DNA of 7,072 nt. Source: Bifidobacterium breve. Lineage in GTDB: Bacteria > Actinomycetota > Acidimicrobiia > Acidimicrobiales > Ilumatobacteraceae. A program made the position numbers and the translations under genes. The stretch is taken from positions 1 to 7,072 of the forward strand of contig CAMBWL010000043.1 of NCBI GenBank assembly GCA_945871625.1. Direction: 5' to 3'. How positions within the stretch are numbered: position 1 is the first letter of the stretch; every line of letters starts with the position of its first letter. The notes under the pieces were generated by a model. The model saw nothing but the letters and a program-made list of their open reading frames with translations, had not been told where the DNA came from and made no database searches. Positions 1 through 6,494 of this stretch are shown here, piece by piece.

Positions 1-627
1 GCCCAACAAACGCTTGAACTCGGCGATACCTATGCTTCGCTGTCGGTGTTGGGTCGAGTGCGCACAATTTTTAAAGTGTTGGTCAGTCAAGTCGACATTT
101 TAGAAACGATGACACCACTGCAATTTAATTCGTTTCGCGACCGACTTGAAGCGGCAAGCGGTTTTCAATCCGTTCAATTTCGTGAACTCGAAGCAGTGCT
201 CGGCAGACGCGACCCGTCGATGGTCGACCACCTCGAACCAAACAGCGAGTCACAACGCCGTGTTCTGGGTGCGATGAATCGACCAGCGATTTTTGATTCG
301 GTGCTGGTTTATTTGACCAAGCACAACCACAAAATGCCACAAGAAATAATGCGGCGCGATATGAGCCAGAGTTATCAAGCCAATGAACTCGTGCAAGAGT
401 CGTTGGCGAATGCATATCGCAACGACCCAGAGGCGGCGATGTTGCTCGAACGACTAATCGACATCGATGAAGGCTTGCAAGAATGGCGCTATCGCCATGT
501 AAAAATGGTCGAGCGCACGATCGGCATGAAGCACGGCACCGGTGGTTCAAGTGGCGCCGCATATTTGTCTACAACTTTATTTAAGCCAGTATTTCCCGAC
601 CTCTGGGCAGTGCGCTCGCATTTCTAG
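1..627 (+). CDS. kynA: Tryptophan 2,3-dioxygenase, 5'-truncated by the window edge
   Basis: This cytosolic heme enzyme opens the indole ring of L-tryptophan with O2 to give N-formylkynurenine, the first step of kynurenine-route catabolism. The frame is open from base 1, so 208 C-terminal residues are visible; bacterial family members are about 260-290 residues, and the missing N-terminus would hold the distal His. Visible landmarks, using Xanthomonas numbering from memory: the Arg117 equivalent at 136-138 and Ser124 equivalent at 157-159 (FRDRLEAASGFQS block), the proximal heme-ligand His at 496-498 (WRYRHVKMVERTIG), and the substrate-contacting Thr at 538-540 in the KHGTGGSSG loop. Phe replaces Tyr113, as in the human enzyme. 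A GTG at 46 could pose as a start, but the family alignment clearly continues upstream. An SRPBCC gene follows after 43 bases on the same strand. Identity is firm; only the N-terminus is unseen. Confidence 0.95.
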   Translation, partial: AQQTLELGDTYASLSVLGRVRTIFKVLVSQVDILETMTPLQFNSFRDRLEAASGFQSVQFRELEAVLGRRDPSMVDHLEPNSESQRRVLGAMNRPAIFDSVLVYLTKHNHKMPQEIMRRDMSQSYQANELVQESLANAYRNDPEAAMLLERLIDIDEGLQEWRYRHVKMVERTIGMKHGTGGSSGAAYLSTTLFKPVFPDLWAVRSHF

Positions 628-670
628 AACTTCGCCTCGCGCACAACCAGATCAGTAGCGTTATCACCCA

Positions 671-1060
671 ATGGGCACCGTTCGCCGTCACGCTTTCGTC
701 AAATGCAATGCCGACAAAGTTTGGTCGTTCGTCGGTGCCCCCGAGCGACTGCACGAATGGTTTCCGATTAGCGAGTGTCGCGTCGAGGGCAACAAGCGAT
801 GGATAACTTTGGCTGGCGGCATCGTGTTCGAAGAAGACATCGTCACACTCGACCATGACTTGCGCAGGTTTCAATACAAGATCGTCAATAATGCGCTGAT
901 CAAATTTCATCTTGGCACTGTTGACGTCATACCTGACGGCGACAATCGATGTTTGGTGATCTATTCAACCGACATGGATCCTGAAGTTTTGGCGCTTCCA
1001 ATCGCCGGTGCTGCAAGCCTCGGTTTAGAAAAAGTAAAACAAATGTTCGACGATAAATAA
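671..1060 (+). CDS. SRPBCC (START-like, polyketide cyclase/dehydrase type) family protein
   Basis: The 129-residue product looks like a single SRPBCC domain, a helix-grip fold that encloses a hydrophobic ligand cavity. The typical opening is present: a first beta strand (HAFVKCNADKVWSFVG, about residues 7-22) leading into 'ERLHEWFP', where the W/P element marks the first helix of the fold. Alternating hydrophobic strands follow (about residues 42-100), then a C-terminal helix from about residue 105 (ALPIAGAASLGLEKVKQMF) that would line the cavity. No signal peptide or membrane segment is apparent, so it is probably cytosolic. The ATG at 671 begins just before strand 1; no Shine-Dalgarno sequence is visible. 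It lies 43 bases after kynA and 2 bases before the sulfatase, so the three are probably co-transcribed. The ligand or reaction is unknown; a role in aromatic or hydrophobic metabolite handling is only a guess from context. Confidence 0.8.
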   Translation: MGTVRRHAFVKCNADKVWSFVGAPERLHEWFPISECRVEGNKRWITLAGGIVFEEDIVTLDHDLRRFQYKIVNNALIKFHLGTVDVIPDGDNRCLVIYSTDMDPEVLALPIAGAASLGLEKVKQMFDDK

Positions 1061-1062
1061 TC

Positions 1063-2613
1063 ATGGGCCGAAAAATATTGTTTATTACCACCGATCAACA
1101 GCGATATGACGCGCTGGGTTGCAACGGTGGCACGATCGCGCGCACACCAAATATCGATGAACTCAGTCGAGCGGGCATCACATTTGATCGCGCGCACCCA
1201 CAAAATGTTGTGTGCATGCCGTCGCGCAGCACGATGATCACCGGTCAACATGTCAGCACGCACGGCGTATGGATGAACGGCGTGCCATTGCCCGAAGACG
1301 CGCCAAGCATCGCCAGCGACCTGCGGCGTGCCGGTTATACGACGGCACTGATCGGTAAAGCGCATTTCGAGCCGCTGCTTGATCCGTTTTTGAGATTCAC
1401 AGAAAATCGAATGGGCAATCAACGCAAAACAATCGATAACCCCGCCGACCCGCATCGCGGTTTTGACCACATGGAACTTTCGACGCACGGTGCGGTCGGG
1501 CAATTGCATTATTCACAATGGGTGCGCGACAATCACCCTGAAGCGATTGCTGGTTACTACAGAGTGCTTGACAACGAGTTGCAGGTCAATGCACAAGGTG
1601 GCGGCGACACGAACGCGCCGCAATTAAAAGTAAACCCGATACCAACTGATTGGTATCACACACATTGGGTGGCGCAGCAAACAATCAACTGGTTGAACTC
1701 TTTGCCGGCGGACAAAGATTGGTTTTGTTGGATGAGTTTTCCCGATCCGCACCACCCGTGGGACCCGCCCGCATCCGAGTTGCATCGCGTGCCATGGCGC
1801 GAACTCGACCTGCCCGAAGGCTATGTCGAAGATAAATCGAAGCGTGAAAAAATTATTGATGACAAATTGCGTCACTGGCGCGGTTGGTATGACGGCACTT
1901 TCGTTTCAAATTATGAAGCGCCCGCGCGATGGGTGCCGGCCGCGATGACAGCCGATCAAGTTCGCGAAGTAAACGCGTTCACGCACGTCGAAAACGAATT
2001 GATCGACGATGCAATTGGTGACGTGCTCAAGGCGATCAATGCGCGCGGTTGGTCGAGCGACCTGGATGTCATCTATACGACCGACCACGGCGAGTTTCAA
2101 GGCGACTTTGGCTTGCTATTCAAGGGCCCGTATCATGTCGATTCATTGATGCGGTTGCCGCTTATTTGGCGACCGGCACCTAGCGCCAAAACTGCGCCAG
2201 CACGAGTTAGCGCACCTGTTGGTTTGGTTTCGTTGGCCGCGACATTTGCCCACATTGCTGGCATCGACCGACCGAAATATACCGAGGCGCCGTGTTTGCC
2301 CGTGGATGATCGCGACGCGCAGGTTCTTGGTCACGAGCGCGTGCTCACCGAATGGGACAGCGTGCTGTTTGGCAAGATCGTGCATCTGCGCACGATTTGT
2401 CGCGACAATTGGGTTTGCACCGCCGCACTTGACGGCACGATGAATAAATTTGGCGAGGGTGAACTTTACGACCTGGTCAATGATCCGTTGCAACATGTCA
2501 ACCGCTGGAACGACCAATCGGTTCGTGCGTTGCGCGACGAGTTGCTCTCTGATTTATGGGCGAATCTGCCCGCGCAAGTCTTGCCCCTGCGCAACATGGA
2601 CGCCCCCGTCTAA
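1063..2613 (+). CDS. Sulfatase family hydrolase (formylglycine-dependent, alkaline phosphatase superfamily)
   Basis: A 516-residue enzyme predicted to hydrolyse a sulfate ester, or possibly a phosphonate or phosphate monoester. The Cys-type sulfatase signature is intact: C51-M-P-S-R55 followed by STMITG. Cys51 would be oxidised to formylglycine, which needs a separate maturase not seen here. Other expected active-site elements are D11-Q12 near the N-terminus (metal), K99 and H101 in GKAHF, the FPDPHHPWDPP block (residues 227-237), and D341-H342 in TTDHGE (metal) with K354 just after. The C-terminal 'ELYDLVNDPLQ' strand (about 467-477) is typical of the family. No signal peptide is apparent: the protein starts MGRKILFITTDQQ, which is already the first core strand, so it is probably cytosolic. 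The ATG lies 2 bases after the SRPBCC stop, implying coupled translation. Its stop is 3 bases from that of the convergent aguA. The substrate is not predictable. Confidence 0.9.
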   Translation: MGRKILFITTDQQRYDALGCNGGTIARTPNIDELSRAGITFDRAHPQNVVCMPSRSTMITGQHVSTHGVWMNGVPLPEDAPSIASDLRRAGYTTALIGKAHFEPLLDPFLRFTENRMGNQRKTIDNPADPHRGFDHMELSTHGAVGQLHYSQWVRDNHPEAIAGYYRVLDNELQVNAQGGGDTNAPQLKVNPIPTDWYHTHWVAQQTINWLNSLPADKDWFCWMSFPDPHHPWDPPASELHRVPWRELDLPEGYVEDKSKREKIIDDKLRHWRGWYDGTFVSNYEAPARWVPAAMTADQVREVNAFTHVENELIDDAIGDVLKAINARGWSSDLDVIYTTDHGEFQGDFGLLFKGPYHVDSLMRLPLIWRPAPSAKTAPARVSAPVGLVSLAATFAHIAGIDRPKYTEAPCLPVDDRDAQVLGHERVLTEWDSVLFGKIVHLRTICRDNWVCTAALDGTMNKFGEGELYDLVNDPLQHVNRWNDQSVRALRDELLSDLWANLPAQVLPLRNMDAPV

Positions 2614-2616
2614 CGA

Positions 2617-3591
2617 TTAAACAGTGGGCACCTGCTGGGTGATGCAGTGAATGCCGCCGCCGCCCCGTGCAAGAATCTCGCCGATCTCAAGACCAACAAT
2701 GTCGTGACTTGGAATAAATTCGCCAAGTAGCGCCAACATTTCGTTGTCAGCACCATGACCACAAACGGGCACAATCACTGCGTCGTTACAAATATAAAAA
2801 TTCAGATACGGCACTGCCGCACGAATCGAATCAGTGACAACAAACGGCAAGATCGGCATCTCGTGCACGGTTAACCCCGCGTCTTTGGCCACTGCAATGT
2901 TTGTTGCACAACGCACGAAGTCTTCTTCGTTCTTGTCGTCGCAACCTTGCATAATCACTGTCTTGGGCCCGATGAACGCGGCCACATTGTCAACATGACC
3001 ATCAGTGTCATCGTCAAGAGCCAGACCAAATGGCAGCCATACGACTTGCTGTTGACCTAGTTCGCGGCACAAACGATTCGCAATTTGCTCGCGCAAAAGT
3101 TTCGGATTGCGATTCGGGTTGAGCAAACACTGTTCGGTCGTGATCAGCGTGCCCGCACCGTCAACATTTATCGAGCCACCCTCGAGAACCATGTCGATTA
3201 GTCGAGTTTCGTGACCAGCCTGACTCGCCCAACGCGAGGCGATCGTCGCGTCTTTGTCGAACGGCACGAACTTTTCGCCCCAGCCGTTGAACTGCCAACA
3301 TGTTGCGATCAGTTCACCGTTTTCAATCACATAGTTGGGCCCTGAATCGCGAAACCAAGCATCGTCAATTTCGAGTGCGACGACTTCAACATTTTCGGCA
3401 CATGCACGACGCGCACTCGAGACATCGTTTGGATTGGCGATAACTGAAACGGGTTCATATCCCGAAATCGTGTTGGCGAGCGCTGCATGGGCGGTTTGCG
3501 CCTCACCGAGACGCGCGCCATAAATTTCTGAACGGGCGGGCCAACAGATTACGGTGCGCTCGTGCCGAGAAAACTCGGCCGGCATGCTCAC
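2617..3591 (-). CDS. aguA: Agmatine deiminase
   Basis: Hydrolyses agmatine to N-carbamoylputrescine and ammonia, the first dedicated step of the arginine-decarboxylase route to putrescine. The 324-residue product has the guanidine-modifying (PPAD-like) landmarks in order: PAEFSRHERTVICWP at the N-terminus, D82 in DDAWFRDSGP, E137-G138-G139 before SINVDG, H199 in TDGHVDN, and the catalytic Cys316 in GGGGIHCITQQVP. Family members usually read GGGNIHC; here Asn is replaced by Gly. The GTG start at 3591 overlaps the TGA of aguB as GTGA, a typical coupling arrangement; an ATG two codons on (3585) is an alternative start and changes nothing in the domain. It is the last gene of a three-gene minus-strand operon. 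The aguB neighbour makes agmatine much more likely than a peptidylarginine substrate. It is slightly shorter than many bacterial homologues, with no domain missing. Confidence 0.93.
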   Translation of the reverse strand: MSMPAEFSRHERTVICWPARSEIYGARLGEAQTAHAALANTISGYEPVSVIANPNDVSSARRACAENVEVVALEIDDAWFRDSGPNYVIENGELIATCWQFNGWGEKFVPFDKDATIASRWASQAGHETRLIDMVLEGGSINVDGAGTLITTEQCLLNPNRNPKLLREQIANRLCRELGQQQVVWLPFGLALDDDTDGHVDNVAAFIGPKTVIMQGCDDKNEEDFVRCATNIAVAKDAGLTVHEMPILPFVVTDSIRAAVPYLNFYICNDAVIVPVCGHGADNEMLALLGEFIPSHDIVGLEIGEILARGGGGIHCITQQVPTV

Positions 3592-4460
3592 TGATCGAGC
3601 CCGTCAAGACTCATCAGTGGCAGATACAACTCGGGGCGACGATCACGGAACAAACCCCAGAAGGTTCGTGCGAGTTTTTGGGCTTCGAGATCGAAACTTG
3701 CGAGCAAGACGGTTTCTTCGATGCGATTGGCTTCGGCAACTTTTGCACCCGTTGCATCACAGATGAACGAGCATCCATAAAAAGTAATCTCAGTTGCTCG
3801 ACCGACTTCACGACCCGTGCGATTGGCGGCCATCACCGGCGTCAAGTTGCTGGCGGCGTGACCTTGCATCGCACGTTGCCAATGACCAGATGAATCGAGT
3901 TCAGCATTTGACGGCTCGCTGCCGATCGCAGTCGGATAAAGCAAAATTTCTGCGCCACGCAGCGTCATCACGCGCGCCGCTTCAGGAAACCATTGGTCCC
4001 AACAAATACCGACGCCGATCTTGGCGTATTTTGTTTGCCAAACCTTGAAACCAGTATCGCCCGGGCTGAAATAAAACTTCTCGTTATATCCCGGCCCATC
4101 CGGAATATGGCTTTTGCGATATGTGCCAAGCACTTTGCCATCAGCATCAACTATCGCCACCGAATTGAACAACGAATTATTGGCCCGCTCATAGACGCTG
4201 ATCGGTAAAACAACACTCAACTCTTTAGCAACCTTGGCGAAATGCGCGACCGTTGGGTGCGACGACATTTCAATCGCTCGATTTAAGTCGTCAGTCGTTT
4301 GATCTTTGCAAAAATAATGACCCTCGAAGAGTTCTGGGATCAAAATAATCTGTGCGCCTTGTTTCGCGGCACTGCGCACAAGTCTCTCGGCTGTAGCGAT
4401 GTTCTCGTCGACTTTTGTCGACATTGACATTTGCAATGCGGCAACTTTGACGGTTCGCAT
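3588..4460 (-). CDS. aguB: N-carbamoylputrescine amidase
   Basis: A nitrilase-superfamily amidase that hydrolyses N-carbamoylputrescine to putrescine, CO2 and ammonia, the step following agmatine deiminase. The 290-residue product carries the full Glu-Lys-Cys triad: E43 in LIPELFEGHYF, K116 in TYRKSHIPDGPGYNEKFYF, and C153 in VGICWDQWFPEAAR. The ELFEGHYFC context and the later SSGHWQRAMQGHAASN and PVMAANRTG blocks are characteristic of this subfamily rather than of general nitrilases or beta-ureidopropionases. Length matches the family. The ATG at 4460 lies 3 bases after the stop of the upstream glutathione peroxidase gene, and the TGA overlaps the aguA GTG by 4 bases, so all three are expected on one transcript. 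No membrane or export signal is seen; the enzyme is cytosolic. No clear Shine-Dalgarno sequence precedes it. Identity is strong from motifs plus the aguA partner. Confidence 0.95.
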   Translation of the reverse strand: MRTVKVAALQMSMSTKVDENIATAERLVRSAAKQGAQIILIPELFEGHYFCKDQTTDDLNRAIEMSSHPTVAHFAKVAKELSVVLPISVYERANNSLFNSVAIVDADGKVLGTYRKSHIPDGPGYNEKFYFSPGDTGFKVWQTKYAKIGVGICWDQWFPEAARVMTLRGAEILLYPTAIGSEPSNAELDSSGHWQRAMQGHAASNLTPVMAANRTGREVGRATEITFYGCSFICDATGAKVAEANRIEETVLLASFDLEAQKLARTFWGLFRDRRPELYLPLMSLDGLDQ

Positions 4461-4463
4461 GAG

Positions 4464-4952
4464 TTATTTGCCCAATTGCGCTTTGATTGCACTGACGACT
4501 TCTGGGGCGTCTGGCGCAACTGTCGGATTAAAGCGACACACGACCTTGCCGTCGCGGCTGATCAAAAACTTTTCGAAGTTCCAGCGAATGTCGCCCGAAT
4601 GACCTTCAGCATCGGCGGCAATAGTCAATGTGTTGTACAACTCGTGACGCCCTGCGCCGTTCACTTCAATTTTTTCAGACATCGGAAAGGTCACGCCATA
4701 GTTCGTCGAACAAAATGTCTCGATTTCGCTCGCCGAACCTGGTTCTTGCGCACCGAATTGATTGCATGGCACACCCAGAACCGAAAAACCCTGCGCCGAA
4801 TATTGCTCATGCAATGCCGTGAGCGCCGTGTACTGCGGTGTCAAGCCACACTTCGAGGCCACATTGACCACGAGCGTCACTGATCCGTTCAAGGAACTGA
4901 GCAAATCTTTTTGGCCGGATAGCCCGGCGATTTTTGCGTTATAAACCGACAT
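4464..4952 (-). CDS. Glutathione peroxidase-like thiol peroxidase (probably thioredoxin-dependent, 2-Cys)
   Basis: Reduces hydrogen peroxide or organic hydroperoxides. The 162-residue product has the GPx landmarks: peroxidatic Cys35 in NVASKCGLTPQYT, Q65 in GVPCNQFGAQEPG, and W124-N125 in WNFEKFLISRDGK, completing the Cys/Gln/Trp/Asn tetrad. A further Cys81 lies 46 residues after Cys35, the same spacing as the peroxidatic/resolving pair I recall for yeast Orp1 (36/82). This supports a 2-Cys, thioredoxin-linked mechanism rather than glutathione use, which would suit an actinobacterium lacking glutathione. Cys replaces selenocysteine; no in-frame TGA is involved. It is the first gene of the minus-strand operon with aguB and aguA. 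The ATG at 4952 is followed directly by the first family strand. The reaction class is firm; the reductant is inferred. Confidence 0.93.
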   Translation of the reverse strand: MSVYNAKIAGLSGQKDLLSSLNGSVTLVVNVASKCGLTPQYTALTALHEQYSAQGFSVLGVPCNQFGAQEPGSASEIETFCSTNYGVTFPMSEKIEVNGAGRHELYNTLTIAADAEGHSGDIRWNFEKFLISRDGKVVCRFNPTVAPDAPEVVSAIKAQLGK

Positions 4953-4972
4953 TTTGTCTCATCTCTGTTTCG

Positions 4973-5002
4973 ATTATTTACTCGTGTGGCAAGACTACTC
5001 AA
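4973..5002 (-). promoter_or_regulatory. Candidate promoter of the gpx-aguB-aguA operon
   Basis: On the minus strand, TTGAGT (5002-4997, four of six to the -35 consensus) and AATAAT (4978-4973, five of six to the -10 consensus) are 18 bases apart. The -10 ends 20 bases before the ATG at 4952, giving a short leader of about 13 bases. In the opposite direction a weaker pair, TTGTCT (4954-4959) and TTTACT (4977-4982), is 17 bases apart and could serve the methyltransferase operon, so the two promoters would overlap. Such matches arise by chance in AT-richer spacers; the position is what makes them credible. Confidence 0.3.
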
Positions 5003-5022
5003 AGACCTGCTACACAACACAG

Positions 5023-5610
5023 GTGCCAAGATCGCAGTTTGATGCTGAGTTTTTTAAACGCTTTTATTCGTCGACACCGATGCACTCGCGGCGAAAGATC
5101 GAAACTTTGGCAAGTGGCGTTAACGAGTTTTGTAAATGGTGGGATATACCAGTGCGCTCGGTTCTAGATATCGGCGCTGGCGTCGGCTATTGGTCTGAGT
5201 GGTATCGCACGAATCACAAGAGGACCAAAGTACTTTCGGTGGATGTCAGCGAACATGCATGTCGCAGATACGGTCACGAACTTCGCGATATAAGCGTTTG
5301 GGTACCGTCGAGAAAGTTTGATCTCGTAATTTGCCAAAGCGTGCTGCAATATTTAGATGAACGCGCCGCTCGGTCTGCGATCAAGAATATTGCCAAGGCG
5401 ACAAAGCACGTTTTATTCTTTGAAGTGCCGACCAAAAATGATTTGCGTCACAATGTCGATCGCGATGTCACAGACTTCGAAATTTACGCGCGCACAGGTT
5501 CGTGGTATCGCAACGAATTGAAAAAATACTTTCGTCAGGCAGGCGCCGGCTTATGGATTGCAAAAACGAGCACGGTGGTGCTCTACGAATTAGAAGGGAC
5601 TTCGTCGTAG
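5023..5610 (+). CDS. Class I SAM-dependent methyltransferase, acceptor unknown
   Basis: A Rossmann-type methyltransferase. Counting from the GTG at 5023 it has 195 residues. The SAM-binding motif I is VLDIGAGVGYW (about residues 47-57), the motif II acidic residue is in VLSVDVSEHA (about 70-79), and FDLVICQSVLQYLDE (about 99-113) is motif IV with the following helix. The N-terminal FDAEFFKRFY and the late ARTGSWYRNELKKYF blocks suggest a defined small-molecule or macromolecule methyltransferase subfamily, but I cannot name the acceptor. The frame is open upstream, with alternative starts at TTG 4954 and GTG 4984. I prefer 5023 because it sits just before the conserved part and leaves room for divergent promoters; with TTG 4954 only one base would separate the two divergent start codons. 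No Shine-Dalgarno sequence decides it. It is followed 33 bases later by the phosphorylase gene and is probably co-transcribed with it. The SAH by-product would be a possible substrate for the MtaD-like enzyme downstream. Confidence 0.85.
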   Translation: MPRSQFDAEFFKRFYSSTPMHSRRKIETLASGVNEFCKWWDIPVRSVLDIGAGVGYWSEWYRTNHKRTKVLSVDVSEHACRRYGHELRDISVWVPSRKFDLVICQSVLQYLDERAARSAIKNIAKATKHVLFFEVPTKNDLRHNVDRDVTDFEIYARTGSWYRNELKKYFRQAGAGLWIAKTSTVVLYELEGTSS

Positions 5611-5643
5611 CCCGAGTTATTAATCTCGCCGTAGCCTGAATTC
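5603..5643 (+). repeat. Short imperfect direct repeat spanning the methyltransferase-PNP gap
   Basis: Two copies of a CGYCGTAGCCYGARTT word (16 bases, three differences) lie at 5603-5618 and 5628-5643, 25 bases apart start to start. The first copy contains the methyltransferase TAG stop; the second ends directly before the PNP ATG. It may be a small duplication that created the spacer, a binding site, or chance. There is no inverted symmetry and no T-tract, so it is not a terminator. Confidence 0.4.
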
Positions 5644-6489
5644 ATGGGAACTGCGAGCGCAACAAATGCCTACGACTTGGCCAAGCAGGCAGCAGAAGTA
5701 CTCGTCAAAAAATTTGGCGGCGGTCACGATATTTTGGCGGTCTTGGGTTCGGGTTGGGCGCATGCCGCCTCGGTACTCGAAGCGACCAACGAAATTTCGG
5801 TAACTGAGATTCCTGGTTTCATCAAGCCATCGGCAATCGGCCATGGCGGCACTCTTAAAAGTGTCACGGTCGGCAAGTCGCGCGTGCTTTTGCTCACAGG
5901 TCGCACGCATCTTTACGAAGGTCATGGCGTCAACGCGGTCGTACACGCAGTTCGCACTGCGGCATTTTCGGGTTGCAAAACTGTTGTCTTAACAAATGCT
6001 GCAGGTTGTCTGCGCGAAGATTGGGGTGTCGGCGCAACGGCGCTCATTTCTGATCACATCAACTTGACCGGATTCTCGCCACTAACTGGCGAGGACGCAC
6101 CTGCACCACTGCATGGCCGTTTTGTCGACTTGACCGATGCATACAGCGAGCGACTTCGCACGATCGCCAAACGCCTTGACCCGACTTTGCACGAAGGCGT
6201 TTATATGGGATTTCACGGCCCGCACTTTGAGACACCCGCAGAAATTCGCGCCGCCCGAGTCTGGGGCGCTGACCTCGTTGGCATGTCGACCGTAATGGAG
6301 ACAATCGCCGCCCGACACATGAACATGGAAGTTCTTGCATTGTCACTGGCAACGAATCTTGCTGCGGGCATTTCGGGTGAAAAACTTTCTGGCGACGAAG
6401 TCTTGGCGATCGGCAAAGCCTCGGCGTCGCGCGTGGGCGGTCTATTGGCCGAAATTCTTAAACAAATCGATCTTGAGAACAACAAGTAA
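5644..6489 (+). CDS. punA: Purine nucleoside phosphorylase, trimeric type; possibly 5'-methylthioinosine phosphorylase
   Basis: Phosphorolytically splits purine nucleosides into base plus (deoxy)ribose-1-phosphate. The 281-residue product follows the PNP/MTAP class II fold: LGSGW with S36, phosphate-binding R87, H89 and Y91 in GRTHLYEGH, LTNAAGCLR (116-124), SDHINLTG (136-143), E196 in GPHFETPAEI, M214-S215 in VGMSTV, and N238 in ATNLAAG. E196 and N238 are the pair that selects 6-oxopurines (inosine, guanosine), so it is not a standard adenine-specific MTA phosphorylase. At residue 250 (codon 6391-6393) it has Gly in LSGDEVL, where the mycobacterial and human enzymes carry the His that contacts the ribose 5'-OH; this could favour 5'-methylthio nucleosides. 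It lies 33 bases after the methyltransferase and 5 bases before the mtaD-like gene. Overall similarity to mycobacterial PNP is strong. The family is certain; the preferred nucleoside is open. Confidence 0.93.
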   Translation: MGTASATNAYDLAKQAAEVLVKKFGGGHDILAVLGSGWAHAASVLEATNEISVTEIPGFIKPSAIGHGGTLKSVTVGKSRVLLLTGRTHLYEGHGVNAVVHAVRTAAFSGCKTVVLTNAAGCLREDWGVGATALISDHINLTGFSPLTGEDAPAPLHGRFVDLTDAYSERLRTIAKRLDPTLHEGVYMGFHGPHFETPAEIRAARVWGADLVGMSTVMETIAARHMNMEVLALSLATNLAAGISGEKLSGDEVLAIGKASASRVGGLLAEILKQIDLENNK

Positions 6490-6494
6490 CGGTT

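Noticed and set aside
125..562. A 145-residue minus-strand frame opposite kynA
   Set aside because: It is antisense to conserved dioxygenase motifs, and its translation is rich in Arg, Cys and His with no domain pattern.
961..1509. A 182-residue minus-strand frame opposite the SRPBCC and sulfatase genes
   Set aside because: It lies antisense to two well-supported genes, spans their junction, and its translation shows no recognisable domain; long antisense frames are expected with this codon use.
2143..2517. A minus-strand frame inside the sulfatase gene
   Set aside because: It is the shadow of the sulfatase C-terminal domain, with no start context or recognisable motif.
2614..2660. Possible hairpin around GTGGGCACCTGCTGGGTG as a bidirectional terminator
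   Set aside because: Pairing breaks after three bases and there is no T-tract on either strand; it is aguA coding sequence.
4431..4883. A 150-residue plus-strand frame opposite the peroxidase gene
   Set aside because: It is fully antisense to a gene with an intact GPx catalytic tetrad, and its Cys/Arg-rich composition has no family resemblance.
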